A program made the position numbers and the translations under genes. Shown here one piece after another: positions 1 to 9,614 of a stretch of DNA of 64,000 nucleotides (positions within the stretch are counted from its first letter, which is position 1; each line of letters opens with the position of its first letter). The DNA is taken from positions 86,880 through 150,879 of the forward strand of contig CAIQPK010000002.1 of assembly GCA_903873705.1 (NCBI GenBank), in the 5' to 3' direction. Origin of the DNA: an uncultured Acidobacteriota bacterium (lineage in GTDB: Bacteria > Acidobacteriota > Terriglobia > Terriglobales > Acidobacteriaceae). The notes beneath the pieces are model-generated. The model saw only the letters and a list, made by a program, of their open reading frames with translations, searched no databases and was not told where the DNA came from.

Positions 1-881
1 CTCGCAAGCGAGGGCACAATCGCAATCGGCGTAGCCATGACAGGTTCCACAGCGCTGGCCGGGGCTGCGGATATCATTTCTTCGATCTCCGCTTCGGCTG
101 CTGCGTTCTCAACAGCCGTGTGGTCCAGCGGAGTAGCCCCAGATGCTACAAGAACAGGCTTGGTTTCGATCGAAATGGACTTGCCCGCAGCAATATCCGC
201 CGTAGCTTTGGAAAGTACGGCAAGAAGCTTCGCGTTATCGCGCACCGCTGGCAGCGCCGCTCCCGCAAGCTTCGCCTTGATTAACGCCACTTCTTCCTTC
301 AGATACTCGGAGCTCTCCAGCACCAGGTCCACTACCTCCGAAGTAACCCCGATGCGGCCATTGCGTGCATGGTCCAGCAGCGTTTCCACTTCGTGTGCAA
401 CGGCCTGAACTCCTGCGAGCCCGAGAAAGCCCGCCAGACCCTTGATAGAGTGAAAGCTGCGAAAAACGGCATGGATCGTGTCCATCAGCGACGGATCCTT
501 TTCAAGCACCAGAATTTTTTCTTCAATGGTCGCCAGGTGCTCTTCAGACTCCAGCACAAAGTCGCCGAGCAGCTCCGGGTCTTCCTCAAACGAAAAGCTC
601 TGTACCGCTTCCACCTTCGGCACCTCTTCCTTCGCCACCAGCACCTGCAGCCGCGCGACCAGCTCCCTCCCGAAGTCTTCGGTCAGCGGCTTGGATTTAC
701 TAAGTTTGATCGTCTTCAGTTCGGCAACAACATCCCTTTGCCCGGCCGCCTCTGCCAGGGTCGCCAGCGCGGTGATGCACTTCTGCGTGATCGAAACCGC
801 ACCCTGCACCATCAGCTGCAGGGCGAGGTCGTCAATGGCTTGTAAGAGACCGCGAGTCGCGTTGTCTTCCGGCGCTGGCAT
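1..881 (-). CDS. cheA: Chemotaxis histidine kinase CheA, N-terminal part (cut by window edge)
   Basis: CheA autophosphorylates on its HPt domain and passes the phosphate to CheY and CheB. Only the first 293 codons are present; dimerisation, ATPase and CheW-like domains would lie beyond the left edge. I translated the minus strand: ATG at 881 follows an AGAAGGAAC ribosome binding site. The phosphorylatable His is in FHSIKGLAGFLGL at about residue 144, in an HPt domain of about residues 100-200. The roughly 95 residues before the HPt are an unassigned helical stretch, so this HPt is not at the extreme N-terminus as in E. coli CheA. It is the last visible gene of the mcp-mcp-cheW-cheA operon, 25 bases after cheW. 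Confidence 0.88.
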   Translation of the reverse strand, partial: MPAPEDNATRGLLQAIDDLALQLMVQGAVSITQKCITALATLAEAAGQRDVVAELKTIKLSKSKPLTEDFGRELVARLQVLVAKEEVPKVEAVQSFSFEEDPELLGDFVLESEEHLATIEEKILVLEKDPSLMDTIHAVFRSFHSIKGLAGFLGLAGVQAVAHEVETLLDHARNGRIGVTSEVVDLVLESSEYLKEEVALIKAKLAGAALPAVRDNAKLLAVLSKATADIAAGKSISIETKPVLVASGATPLDHTAVENAAAEAEIEEMISAAPASAVEPVMATPIAIVPSLA

Positions 882-906
882 GTTCGTTCCTTCTGCTGAG
901 AGCACC

Positions 907-1437
907 TCAGGCGGCGATTTTGATCACAGCTTCGCTGCGTATAACAGCATCGGTGCGGAATACTTCGTGAATGTCCAGCAGCAGCTTAACCTTGCCGTTC
1001 ACCTTGGCCATACCCAACACGTAGGGAATAGGATTACCGCTCCCAAAGTCGGGGCTAGCCTCTATGTCATCGGCGGAAATAGTCAGCACTTCAGAAACGC
1101 CGTCGGCAATAGCCCCAATCAGGCGGTCGCCACTGACGCCCTGGCAGCGGACAACAATCACGCATGTCCGATACGTATACTCCTGCGGCACCAGCGAGAA
1201 TTTCAACGACAGGTCGATCACCGGGATCACCTGCCCGCGAAGATTGATCACGCCCCTAATATGCTTCGGCATCTTGGGGACCGGTGTAATTTCCTGCATG
1301 CCGATGATCTCTTTGATCGCCAGCACCTGGATGCCAAACTCCTCCTTACCAAGCGAGAAGATGAGGTGCTTGTCTGCCGACGTGCGGCGCGTGGAAGAGA
1401 CAATCGCCGGATTGGTTGTAGTGGATGGAGTGATCAT
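907..1437 (-). CDS. cheW: Chemotaxis coupling protein CheW
   Basis: CheW links chemoreceptor tips to CheA in the signalling array. The 176-residue product has the usual CheW-domain pattern: FSLGKEEFGIQVLAIKEI near residue 27, the MPKHIRGVINLRGQVIPVID strand region, and a C-terminal DVSEVL-like segment. About 24 extra polar residues precede the domain. The ATG at 1437 follows GAAAGG at good spacing. It lies between a receptor gene and cheA on the same strand with gaps of 21 and 25 bases, so co-transcription is likely. Confidence 0.95.
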   Translation of the reverse strand: MITPSTTTNPAIVSSTRRTSADKHLIFSLGKEEFGIQVLAIKEIIGMQEITPVPKMPKHIRGVINLRGQVIPVIDLSLKFSLVPQEYTYRTCVIVVRCQGVSGDRLIGAIADGVSEVLTISADDIEASPDFGSGNPIPYVLGMAKVNGKVKLLLDIHEVFRTDAVIRSEAVIKIAA

Positions 1438-1458
1438 GAATTACCTTTCGCGGACGCT

Positions 1459-2985
1459 CTAAAAATCGGAAAATACGGTGCCGGAGGCGGAGCGACCGGC
1501 AGGCGAAGCCGTCCCTGGGTGACGTACCAGATGTACGGACGCTGACCCGCTCTCAATGCCAGCCATGCGGGCAATCGTTCCGGCCGCTTCGCGGAGCGCT
1601 TCAGACTGCGCGCTGAGCTCCTCGGCTGCGGCAGCAGACTCTTCCGCATTGGCCGCGGACTTCTGCGTCCCTTGCTCCATCTTCTGGATCGCGCGGCCAA
1701 TCTGGTCGATCCCGCGGCCCTGCTCTTCGCTGGAAAGAGAGATCTCTTCGACCAGGACCTTCATCTGGGCAAATACCTGGTTGACTCTTTCACCCGATTC
1801 GACCAGTGTCGACATCTTGGCGCGTCCCTCGGCGGAGTTCGCCAGCGACTGCTCGATCAAACCCGATATTTCTTCCGACGCAGCGGCGCAGCGCTGGGCC
1901 AGATTGCGCACCTCTTCAGCAACAACGGCAAAACCCATGCCCGCTTCGCCGGCGCGAGCGGCCTCCACGGCTGCATTCAGTGCGAGTATGTTCGTCTGGA
2001 ACGCAATCTTGTCGATCACCTGCAGCGTCTTGGCGATGTCGGCGCTGGAATTTCCAATGGCGTTCACCGCTTGAACAGCCTGCTGCACGGCACAGTTGGT
2101 CTGCTCCGTCGACTCCACGGCCTCCGACACGAGTGCGGTCGCACTTTGCGCACTTTGGGCATTGCGCCTGGCCATGGCGTTGATCTCTTCGGCCGAAGCC
2201 GAGGTTTCTTCGATCATCGCGGCCTGTTCGGACGTGTCGCGCGCCAGCGACTGACTGGATGAGGAAACTTCCGTGGCTGCCGACGAAACCTGGTCGGATC
2301 CGGTAGAAAGTTCGGAGACGAGAGCGCGCAGCTGGCGAGCCAGCGTCGTGATCATCAGCCAGGCTAGCCCGGTGCCAACAAGAATCGCTATCAAGGCGAG
2401 CACGATCGTCATTATGCGGGCGCTGCTTACCGCGCTCGTTGTTCGCGCGAGAGTATCGTTATTGCCTTTGTTGTTCCACTCAACCACGACGAGAGCTTGA
2501 TCTTGAAATGCGAAGATGGCCGGAGCCACCACCGTAAACTGCACCTGTAGCGCTTCCTTGTCTCGGCCCTCCTGCCGAAGTGTCACTTCCTTCTGCCATC
2601 CTTGGTCGATAGTTGGAAGAAAGGACTTGAGCCGTTCGAAATTGGGACGGTCGACAACCTGGTCGTGGATCGTGATGTCGTAAGCCTGAACGTCGTTGGT
2701 GAGCTTGTTCCGTGTCGCTGCGATCTTGAGGTCCCACTTCTCAGCTTCGGTAGGATTGTTCACGAGGATGCGCCGGAGTTCGTCACCACGTAGGTTGGCA
2801 ACATCGCCATATATAGCATCAGCCGCAACCAGGCCCGGACCGGTATCGGTGGAAAGCGATACAACGCCGGTGTCGACCCGGTAAAAACCGGCGACAGCCA
2901 CTGTGGCAATCAGTGTCGTCAACAACAGCAGCGACGCAGCCGTAATGATGAACCGCTTTCCGATAGTAAGTGAATTCAGACTCAT
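1459..2985 (-). CDS. Methyl-accepting chemotaxis protein (508 aa)
   Basis: Transmembrane chemoreceptor. TM1 is near residues 10-32 and TM2 near 190-215, with a roughly 155-residue periplasmic helical sensor of the four-helix-bundle type between them. The cytoplasmic hairpin tip reads [16 protein letters not shown] followed by [15 protein letters not shown], the canonical CheA/CheW contact region. No HAMP domain is visible: the TM2 exit runs straight into the methylation helix. The last five residues are VFSDF, matching the x-[HFYW]-x-x-[HFYW] CheR/CheB tether pattern. It is a tandem paralogue of the next receptor upstream, nearly identical from the methylation helix onward and divergent in the sensor. 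Start supported by GAGGACCC before the ATG. Confidence 0.95.
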   Translation of the reverse strand: MSLNSLTIGKRFIITAASLLLLTTLIATVAVAGFYRVDTGVVSLSTDTGPGLVAADAIYGDVANLRGDELRRILVNNPTEAEKWDLKIAATRNKLTNDVQAYDITIHDQVVDRPNFERLKSFLPTIDQGWQKEVTLRQEGRDKEALQVQFTVVAPAIFAFQDQALVVVEWNNKGNNDTLARTTSAVSSARIMTIVLALIAILVGTGLAWLMITTLARQLRALVSELSTGSDQVSSAATEVSSSSQSLARDTSEQAAMIEETSASAEEINAMARRNAQSAQSATALVSEAVESTEQTNCAVQQAVQAVNAIGNSSADIAKTLQVIDKIAFQTNILALNAAVEAARAGEAGMGFAVVAEEVRNLAQRCAAASEEISGLIEQSLANSAEGRAKMSTLVESGERVNQVFAQMKVLVEEISLSSEEQGRGIDQIGRAIQKMEQGTQKSAANAEESAAAAEELSAQSEALREAAGTIARMAGIESGSASVHLVRHPGTASPAGRSASGTVFSDF

Positions 2986-3014
2986 GGGTCCTCGGTCCTA
3001 TTGGGGATGAAAGC

Positions 3015-4613
3015 TTAGAACTCGGTGAAGTCGCCGTCATCCGCGGAGGAGAAGCCAGCTGCGGGTGCCGTCGCAAAGACCGGACGCGACTTGGACTGCG
3101 GACGTGGAAGAGTGAAGCTGGATGCCTTCGATGACTTTGTCCGCGTTGGCGCGATAGAGCGCTGCGCCCCGCCGTTGCTCACCCCCACCATCTGGCTCAG
3201 CACATCAGCTACCGCGCGCAGCGCTTCCGACTGCGCATTCAGCTCCTCAGCCGCAGCCGCCGACTCCTCCGCATTGGCCGCAGACTTCTGCGTCCCCTGC
3301 TCCATCTTCTGAATCGCACGGCCGATCTGGTCGATGCCACGTCCCTGCTCTTCACTCGAAAGCGATATCTCCTCCACCAGCACCTTCATCTGCGCAAAAA
3401 CCTGGTTCACCTTCTCGCCAGACTCCACCAGCGTTGCCATCTTCGCCCGGCCCTCATCAGAGTTGCCCAGCGACTGCTCAATCAGCCCAGATATTTCTTC
3501 CGAGGCCGCCGCACAACGCTGCGCCAGGTTACGCACTTCCTCAGCAACCACTGCAAACCCCATGCCCGCCTCACCCGCGCGAGCCGCTTCCACCGCCGCG
3601 TTCAATGCCAGGATGTTGGTCTGGAAGGCGATCTTATCGATCACCTGCAACGTCTTCGCGATCCGCGATGACGAGTCACCGATCGCATCCATCGCCTGCA
3701 CACAATCCGAAACCGCACGGTTGGTCTGCTCCGTGCTCTTCACCGCTTCAATAACCAGGGCAGTCGCCTGCTGCGCGCTGTCCGTATTGCGCTTGGCCAT
3801 CGCGTTGATCTCTTCGGCCGACGCCGAAGTCTCTTCGATCATCGCTGCCTGCTCAGAGGTGTCTCGCGCCAGCGACTGGCTCGAAGAGGAGACTTCAGTG
3901 GCCGCGGAGGAAACCTGGTCCGAGCCTTCGGTCAACTCGTGAACGCTCTGGCGTAGTTGGGCGTCGAGACCTCGAATAACAAAGACCAGGAAGACGCTCA
4001 CAACAATGGAGACGATCATCAGGACGACCATCAGCCAGTATGCGTGGGTTACCTCCGCCTGGGCTGTGACGTTCACTTGAGCCATCGCATCGCGCTGGTG
4101 ATCGATAAGATCGTTTCCTAGGCTGTCGACCTTCGTGAGCACCTGGATTAGTTCGGTCGTATAGATCACAAACGCAGCCTTGAATGACCCTGCTTGGATC
4201 GCGGCAATGTACCTGCGAAAGATGGGATCGCTGCCGTTGAACGTGGTCTCGATATTGTCGGCGATTTGGGTAGCCCCACTGTCCATCCCGGCAGCCCGCA
4301 TAGCTGCGACGCTCTTCTTCAAGTCAGCGGCGGTCGCGTCGTACTTTGTAAGGTAGCTTTGAACCGTGGCCAAGTCGCCATTCTCAGCCCGCATATAGAT
4401 GCCCCTGGCCAAAGAGGCAAACTCTGCCGACGTACCGTTAATATTGCCTGCCTCTCCCAGCTGGCCGGCATGGGCCACACCGAGATCTTCGGTCGTTTTA
4501 GCGAGCCCATGCAGAATGGCGATTGAGGCAACGCCCATGCCCAGCGTCAGAGCGCCGAGGAGGCCATAGCTGAGATAAAGTTTGCGTTTGACGGTCATTG
4601 AATCAAGGCTCAT
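3015..4613 (-). CDS. Methyl-accepting chemotaxis protein (532 aa)
   Basis: First gene of the chemotaxis operon visible here. TM1 about residues 10-33, helical periplasmic sensor, TM2 about 190-212, then directly the signalling hairpin with [16 protein letters not shown] at the tip; no HAMP domain can be seen. The cytoplasmic half is almost the same as in the neighbouring receptor while the sensor differs, which points to duplication with sensor divergence. The C-terminal tail (about 50 residues, Ser/Ala/Pro rich) ends in DFTEF, again fitting a CheR/CheB tether pentapeptide. Stop to next start is 29 bases. Confidence 0.95.
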   Translation of the reverse strand: MSLDSMTVKRKLYLSYGLLGALTLGMGVASIAILHGLAKTTEDLGVAHAGQLGEAGNINGTSAEFASLARGIYMRAENGDLATVQSYLTKYDATAADLKKSVAAMRAAGMDSGATQIADNIETTFNGSDPIFRRYIAAIQAGSFKAAFVIYTTELIQVLTKVDSLGNDLIDHQRDAMAQVNVTAQAEVTHAYWLMVVLMIVSIVVSVFLVFVIRGLDAQLRQSVHELTEGSDQVSSAATEVSSSSQSLARDTSEQAAMIEETSASAEEINAMAKRNTDSAQQATALVIEAVKSTEQTNRAVSDCVQAMDAIGDSSSRIAKTLQVIDKIAFQTNILALNAAVEAARAGEAGMGFAVVAEEVRNLAQRCAAASEEISGLIEQSLGNSDEGRAKMATLVESGEKVNQVFAQMKVLVEEISLSSEEQGRGIDQIGRAIQKMEQGTQKSAANAEESAAAAEELNAQSEALRAVADVLSQMVGVSNGGAQRSIAPTRTKSSKASSFTLPRPQSKSRPVFATAPAAGFSSADDGDFTEF

Positions 4614-4939
4614 AGGTCCTGCTTCCCCAATGGTGAAAAGGCAGCGCAGCGCAGCGTGCGCACATACTTCCGCTCACGAAGTACATCGGCGGTTTGTGAG
4701 AGTCCATCAGTGTTGAGCAGGACGGGGATCGGCACGGCTCTTCTAAGGGCGGCTTATTGATGGAGAGGAAGGCGCTTGCCGATAGGAGGCCTAGCGAGTT
4801 TTCGAGAGACACGCTGCCGTTGTTTTCGGTTGCCCACTTATCGCGCGCAAAGGGGTGTGCGGTAGGTGGGTCGCCAAGCATCCAAAGGCACCCTTCACCT
4901 CGGGAACGAAAACCAGAAAAGCAAAGGCGAAAACAACGG
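4614..4939. other. Divergent intergenic region between mcp and cheY
   Basis: 326 bases without a credible gene. It must hold the promoter of the mcp-mcp-cheW-cheA operon (-) and of cheY (+). A GCCGATAG string at 4778-4785 resembles the -10 of flagellar sigma-28 promoters, but no matching -35 is present at the normal distance, so I do not call a promoter. Confidence 0.5.
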
Positions 4940-5302
4940 ATGGACATCCTCCTGGTCGACGACAGCAAAACGATGCGCATGATTGTGCAGCGCGCCATCC
5001 GTCAGGCCGGCTTTCGCGGCCTGTCGGTATGCGAAGCCGAGAACGGCGTGCAGGGTCTCGCGAAGGTAGCCTCCGAAAAGCCCAAGGTCATCCTCTCCGA
5101 CTGGAACATGCCAGAAATGTCGGGCATCGAGTTCCTCACCCAGGTCCGCGCAGCCAACATCAAAACGCCCTTCGGCTTCATCACCTCGGAAGCCTCCGCG
5201 GAAATCAAGGAGCTCGCAATGAGTTCCGGCGCATCGTTCCTCATCACCAAACCCTTCAGCCCGGAAGACGTGCAGGACGCACTCACTCGAATACTGGGAT
5301 AA
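4940..5302 (+). CDS. cheY: Chemotaxis response regulator CheY
   Basis: Single receiver domain of 120 residues, the family length. Acidic pocket in ILLVDDSKTMR, phosphorylatable Asp in ILSDWNMPEMSG, conserved Thr/Ser in FITSEA, and Lys in LITKPF. I start at ATG 4940 (MDILLVDDS), because the longer reading frame upstream has no family similarity. Five bases downstream the CheX-like phosphatase gene begins, so the two are probably co-translated. Phospho-CheY would act on the flagellar switch (fliG lies in this window). Confidence 0.93.
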   Translation: MDILLVDDSKTMRMIVQRAIRQAGFRGLSVCEAENGVQGLAKVASEKPKVILSDWNMPEMSGIEFLTQVRAANIKTPFGFITSEASAEIKELAMSSGASFLITKPFSPEDVQDALTRILG

Positions 5303-5306
5303 AAAC

Positions 5307-5789
5307 ATGGCAGAAGTAACCGGTTACGCCCTCTCGCACCACCTCAGCGATCTGGTCGGACGCAAAGTAGAGTTCAAGCAGGCTACCGTCGCCGTCGAAA
5401 CGGCCAGGGCCGTCTACGGCATCTACAACGTGCTGCCAGACAACACTCCCGTCGTCGTCAAAACTGATCTCGCTCTCCTCGGCTCCTTCGCCGGCCTGCT
5501 CGTAGGCCTGCCCGACGAGGAAGTAAAGCAACGCCTCAAAGTCTCGCCGATCGAAGAGCTCCTGCGCGACGCCATGTACGAGGTCCTCAACATCACCTCC
5601 ACCGTCGTCACCACCGAAGGCCGCGCCGTCTTCGGGCGAATGGTTACTGACGTCGCCTACGTCGACGGCCAGGCTGGCGAAGTCCTCAAGAAGCCGGGTC
5701 GTCGCAGCTACTTCAACGTCAGCGTCGAAGGCTACCAGGGCGGCCGGTTCACCGTGCTCTCGCCCATCCTCGCCGTAAAGATCGCATAG
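5307..5789 (+). CDS. CheX/CheC-type CheY phosphatase-like protein
   Basis: 160 residues, cytoplasmic, no membrane segment. Residues 82-100 read IEELLRDAMYEVLNITSTV, with E92 and N95 forming the E-x-x-N motif on a long helix that is the catalytic signature of CheX/CheC/FliY phosphatases. It follows cheY by four bases, the context expected for an enzyme that dephosphorylates phospho-CheY. Only one E-x-x-N is visible, as in CheX rather than CheC. Family assignment is by motif, length and context; an alternative is a non-catalytic CheX-like domain. Confidence 0.65.
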   Translation: MAEVTGYALSHHLSDLVGRKVEFKQATVAVETARAVYGIYNVLPDNTPVVVKTDLALLGSFAGLLVGLPDEEVKQRLKVSPIEELLRDAMYEVLNITSTVVTTEGRAVFGRMVTDVAYVDGQAGEVLKKPGRRSYFNVSVEGYQGGRFTVLSPILAVKIA

Positions 5790-5940
5790 CCTCGACGCAG
5801 ACCTCGCGGAATCCAGGAGCCTCCGCTCCTTTTTCTGCGTCCGTCTACGAGCCTCCGGCGGGCTGCTTTCATCCACCAATTCAAAGGCTCGCCCCCTATT
5901 CAGAGAGCGAGCCTTGGCACACTGCAATGAAGAGCTGCGA

Positions 5941-7302
5941 CTATGGCTTGTTGTTGAGTGTGAAACGATACGTGACCGCAAAATACGCAATAGTGATCGG
6001 CGTGTCATGCGCGTTGGCCGTCATCACCGGCCCCGGAGAGAAGTGTCCCACGCCGGCATTCAGTGTGTAATCTTTGCCGAGCACATACCGCGCCGAGGCG
6101 TCGAACTCCCCCCCAATGCTGTGCGCCGCGAAGCCTGCCGCGGGTGGCTTCAAAAACTGGCTGGCGCTGCCGCTGTACAGTCCATCATGCCGATTCGCGG
6201 CCTGCAGAAAGCCCTGCTGCAGCAGTACGGTCAGGCGGCGACCTGGCGCCAGGTCGAGGTGCACGCGTTCCTGCTGAATATTCTGCCAGCCTACTAGGTC
6301 GGTAAGCCCAAACACATTATGCGCACTCGGATACAACTGATCGAACGTGGAGATGCGCGCCGCATTGCGGTGAGAATTCCCCGTTGCATAGTCGTACTCC
6401 ACCTGCACGCGCGGCGACCAGCGAAGACGCTTCGCCGTATACCCCAGCTTGGCGTAACCGGCACCGGAGTGGATGGAGTTGTTTGAAAAGCTCCCGCGCT
6501 GTAGTGCACCTTCCGCCACATATTCCAGCCCGTATCGTGTCGCGCCCAGAACACGCATGCCCTCGGTAGTTTCAGTCTCTGTACCCGGAACGCCCTGTTG
6601 ACTCTTCACGCTGGGCAAGGCCTTGATCAGAAAATAAGGCTCAAACGTCGTGTGAGGAACAAGCGCCGGCAGCGTAAAGTAAGCGCCGTGAAAATTCAGT
6701 CCGGCCGAGTGCCGATCAAAGGATGTCGGCGTCACTTTCACCACCGAAGCGGAAAAAAGATCCACGCGATTGCTGGCCCCGATCCGCGCCGTAAAGCCAT
6801 CGAACGTACGGCTCACATTGGTCCAGTCAGATATCCCGATCAGCCGCTCCCCGCCAAACTTCAACTCCATCCGCCCCGCTGCAAGCGACGCCTTCTCGGC
6901 ATGCAGACGCAGGTAAGCCTGGCGCACGTCGAAGTTGTCCCGCATGTTCGCCGCGGTGTTCGGCAACGGCAAAACTAACGCGTGGGAATCCATGAACTGC
7001 GCATAGCCGTTTATCCATTTCGTCGGCCGCACTTCAAAGCCAACCCAGGCGCGCGTTAGCTGATACCCATGGTCGCTCCCGGAAGCGTAAGCCATCGACG
7101 TCTGGCCCTCGCTACGGGTGCGCAGATAGGCATCTACCGACACCCAGGACGGAACGCGCGTTGTCGCGAACTTCTCCACACGTGCAGGAGCCTGCGGATA
7201 ATCCTTGAACTGGGCGAAGCTTGTCAGCCCCGCCGCACTGAACAGCACGGCAAGAATGAAACCGAAAATTCGGAAGATCGTTGTTGAGCGAAGGTGGGTC
7301 AC
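5941..7302 (-). CDS. Alginate-export-type outer membrane beta-barrel
   Basis: 453 residues starting with GTG behind a GAGGAAAAA ribosome site. A signal peptide (hydrophobic core FGFILAVLFSAAGLTSFA) ends near residue 31. The mature part alternates polar and aromatic residues as in a 16-18-strand porin, includes RQAYLRLHAEKASLAAGR and ends with an FAVTYRFTL strand. This resembles the alginate-export (AlgE-like) family, common in Terriglobia. Substrate cannot be told from sequence. It is on the same strand as, and 105 bases after, the GGDEF-EAL gene, so it may be a downstream target or operon member of that c-di-GMP pathway. Confidence 0.7.
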   Translation of the reverse strand: MTHLRSTTIFRIFGFILAVLFSAAGLTSFAQFKDYPQAPARVEKFATTRVPSWVSVDAYLRTRSEGQTSMAYASGSDHGYQLTRAWVGFEVRPTKWINGYAQFMDSHALVLPLPNTAANMRDNFDVRQAYLRLHAEKASLAAGRMELKFGGERLIGISDWTNVSRTFDGFTARIGASNRVDLFSASVVKVTPTSFDRHSAGLNFHGAYFTLPALVPHTTFEPYFLIKALPSVKSQQGVPGTETETTEGMRVLGATRYGLEYVAEGALQRGSFSNNSIHSGAGYAKLGYTAKRLRWSPRVQVEYDYATGNSHRNAARISTFDQLYPSAHNVFGLTDLVGWQNIQQERVHLDLAPGRRLTVLLQQGFLQAANRHDGLYSGSASQFLKPPAAGFAAHSIGGEFDASARYVLGKDYTLNAGVGHFSPGPVMTANAHDTPITIAYFAVTYRFTLNNKP

Positions 7303-7407
7303 AGTTTTTCCTCAATAGCGCGGGGATAGGCCTTACCTGCACCGATTCGCCTATGCCAGGAACCAACCCGGTGGCGCGATGCATCTGCCGTTGTCGGGTT
7401 ATCGGCG

Positions 7408-9156
7408 CTATGCGGCTTTGAGTGAGTGGTGTAGCGGAGATTGCCACAGCATCTCCGCAGCACGCGCGGCTTCCACTGGCTTCGAAAACAGGTAGCCCTG
7501 CCCCAGGTCGCAGTGCAGCGTCTTCAGCAACTCACGCTGGGCTTCACTCTCAATGCCCTCAGCAACCACCTTCATCCCCAGGTTGTGAGCCAGCGAAATG
7601 ATGGTCTGCACGATGGCCGAGCTCTCCGCACTGCTATCGATGTTGGCCACAAACGAGCGATCGATCTTCAGAGTACGAATCGGCAGTCGCAACAGATAAC
7701 TAAGCGAGGAGTAGCCCGTCCCGAAATCGTCAAGAGAAATCGAGATCCCAAGATCGCTAAGACTCGTCAGTATTTTCACGGCGCGCCCTGCATCCTGCAT
7801 AGTCAGGTTTTCCGTCACTTCAAGGTGCAGCCGTGCTGGGTCCAGCCCTGTTGAAGACAATATTTCTCCAATGCGCTTCACCAGGTCCTCTTCCATGAAC
7901 TGCCGCGGAGAAACGTTTACCGAGATAGACACCGGATGCTCCCGCGCCACATCCGCGTTCCACATTTGTGCCTGTTTGCACGCCTGCCGCATAACCCAGG
8001 CACCGATAGGAATGATGAGCCCCGTCTCTTCGGCTGCCGCGATGAACGACCCAGGCTGCAGCATCCCACGACCCATATGTCTCCATCGCACCAGCGCCTC
8101 AAAGCTCAAAATATTGCCGCTCGCAAGATCGACAATCGGCTGATAGAACACCTCAAACTCCTCGTGGTCCACGGCCCGGCGCAGATCGTTTTCCAGTCTC
8201 AGCAACCCCACGGCGTCGTTGTTCCCGCTGGAATCGTTCACCTGGTAGCGGTCCTTGCCCAGTAGCTTTGCCTTGTACATCGCCGCATCGGCGCCGCGGA
8301 TCACTTCTGACGAGTCCGTTGTGTTGCCACCACCGGTCGAAATGCCAATGCTGGCGGTGATAAAAACTTCATGCTCCTGGATAGTGAACGCGGGATGCAG
8401 TTCAGTCTGCACACGCTCGGCCACCCGAACGCCGTCGTCCGCTCCCGCAAAATCCTCCAGAAGAATGACAAACTCATCCCCACCGATGCGTGCGACCAGG
8501 TCCGTCGTCTCGTCGCCTTGCTCCCCACTCCCGGCGGCATCCGCGCGCACTGCTCGCAACAGCCGTTGGGCCACGCCTTTCATCAAGTCATCCCCGGCCA
8601 GATGGCCAAGCGAGTCGTTGATGTTTTTAAAGCGATCGATGTCTACAAACAGAAGTGCGAACTGGTAACCCTCAACCTCACGAGCTTTCCTCGTGCACTG
8701 CGCCAGCCGCTTCACAAAGAACGCGCGATTAGGTAAGCCCGTCAGCGTATCGTGCTCCGCCTCGTGGATCAGCGAATCCTGTAGCTGTAGCGTCCGCATC
8801 CCCACTTGTATGCGCGCCTTCAACTCCTCAGGGTTGCACGGCTTAATCAGGTAGTCGTCAGCACCCGCGTCGAAACCGCGCACCACATCGTCCACGGCTT
8901 CTTTGGACGTAAGCAGGATGAGGTAAGTAAACGCACGGCTGTTGCGCCGCGCACGAACTTCGCGACACACCGCAGGGCCATCCTTGCCCGGCATTACCCA
9001 GTCCAGAATCGCCATGCGCGGCCCGTCTTCCGTCAACAAGCAATCGAGCGCGGCCTGGCCATCCGAGAAGCTGACGACTTCAAAGCCGGCACGCTGCAAC
9101 GTCCGCTTCAGCAGCGTACGTGTTACCGCATCATCATCGGCAAGGAGTATTTTCAT
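7408..9156 (-). CDS. Response regulator with GGDEF and EAL domains (c-di-GMP turnover)
   Basis: 582 residues: receiver (about 1-120, ILLADDDAVTR and LDWVMPGKDG), diguanylate cyclase domain (about 135-300, ARIGGDEFVILLEDF intact) and EAL phosphodiesterase domain (about 320-570, FEALVRW, LEVTEN and DDFGTGYSSL intact). Both active sites look competent. The RxxD inhibitory site five residues before GGDEF is absent (ETTD). I start at ATG 9156, whose A is shared with the TGA of the HPt gene, rather than at an in-frame TTG 18 bases upstream. It is the output of the kinase-HPt relay encoded just upstream; net cyclase or phosphodiesterase activity cannot be predicted. Confidence 0.93.
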   Translation of the reverse strand: MKILLADDDAVTRTLLKRTLQRAGFEVVSFSDGQAALDCLLTEDGPRMAILDWVMPGKDGPAVCREVRARRNSRAFTYLILLTSKEAVDDVVRGFDAGADDYLIKPCNPEELKARIQVGMRTLQLQDSLIHEAEHDTLTGLPNRAFFVKRLAQCTRKAREVEGYQFALLFVDIDRFKNINDSLGHLAGDDLMKGVAQRLLRAVRADAAGSGEQGDETTDLVARIGGDEFVILLEDFAGADDGVRVAERVQTELHPAFTIQEHEVFITASIGISTGGGNTTDSSEVIRGADAAMYKAKLLGKDRYQVNDSSGNNDAVGLLRLENDLRRAVDHEEFEVFYQPIVDLASGNILSFEALVRWRHMGRGMLQPGSFIAAAEETGLIIPIGAWVMRQACKQAQMWNADVAREHPVSISVNVSPRQFMEEDLVKRIGEILSSTGLDPARLHLEVTENLTMQDAGRAVKILTSLSDLGISISLDDFGTGYSSLSYLLRLPIRTLKIDRSFVANIDSSAESSAIVQTIISLAHNLGMKVVAEGIESEAQRELLKTLHCDLGQGYLFSKPVEAARAAEMLWQSPLHHSLKAA

Positions 9157-9581
9157 CAGCTCGCCTGCGCGCAAAACTTTTCCAGGCTGTTACCAGCCAG
9201 CAGCGCATCGCGCTCCAGTAACTGGACCTCGGCCGGCACACCCGTCAGGTCGCAAAGCTGTGCCATCTTTTCAATCCGCATCGCGGTGGCTGAGGCCTTA
9301 CGAAACGACAGGCTGGCAAGCATGCCCTTCAGCGTGTGCGCGTTCGTCTGAATCTGCTCAAAGTCAGAAGTAACTACTGCAGCATGCAGGAGTTCATAGA
9401 GCTTGGGAAACTCCTCCACGAAAATGCCGTACATATCCTGTAGCAGTTCGCGATCATACTCAACCCGCGCAAACAATTCGATCAGGTTAACGCCGACCTC
9501 GTCGGCTGTTTCTTCCGGCTGCGTCAGCATCACGCCGCGCGCTGCTAATTCGAGAATGGGTGCTTGATAAGACACGATCAC
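9156..9581 (-). CDS. Histidine phosphotransfer (HPt) protein
   Basis: 141 residues, all-helical. HPt signature NAHTLKGMLASL with the phospho-accepting His at residue 82. Stand-alone HPt proteins carry phosphate from the receiver of a hybrid kinase to a separate response regulator. The gene lies exactly between a hybrid kinase with no HPt domain and a receiver-output protein; spacing to the kinase stop is 33 bases and it overlaps the next gene by one base. The start is GTG with only a weak ribosome site; a later ATG (codon 18) is possible. Confidence 0.9.
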   Translation of the reverse strand: MIVSYQAPILELAARGVMLTQPEETADEVGVNLIELFARVEYDRELLQDMYGIFVEEFPKLYELLHAAVVTSDFEQIQTNAHTLKGMLASLSFRKASATAMRIEKMAQLCDLTGVPAEVQLLERDALLAGNSLEKFCAQAS

Positions 9582-9614
9582 CGCCTGCTGACTTTATCGG
9601 CAGCGCGCCTTGCT

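Noticed and set aside
478..1545. Long open frame (355 codons) on the plus strand
   Set aside because: Antisense to cheA and cheW; the composition is a shadow of the high-GC third positions of those genes and it has no domain.
7399..7406. GCCGATAA on the minus strand before the alginate-export gene as a sigma-28 promoter
   Set aside because: No -35 match at the right distance; an 8-base match is expected by chance about twice in the window.
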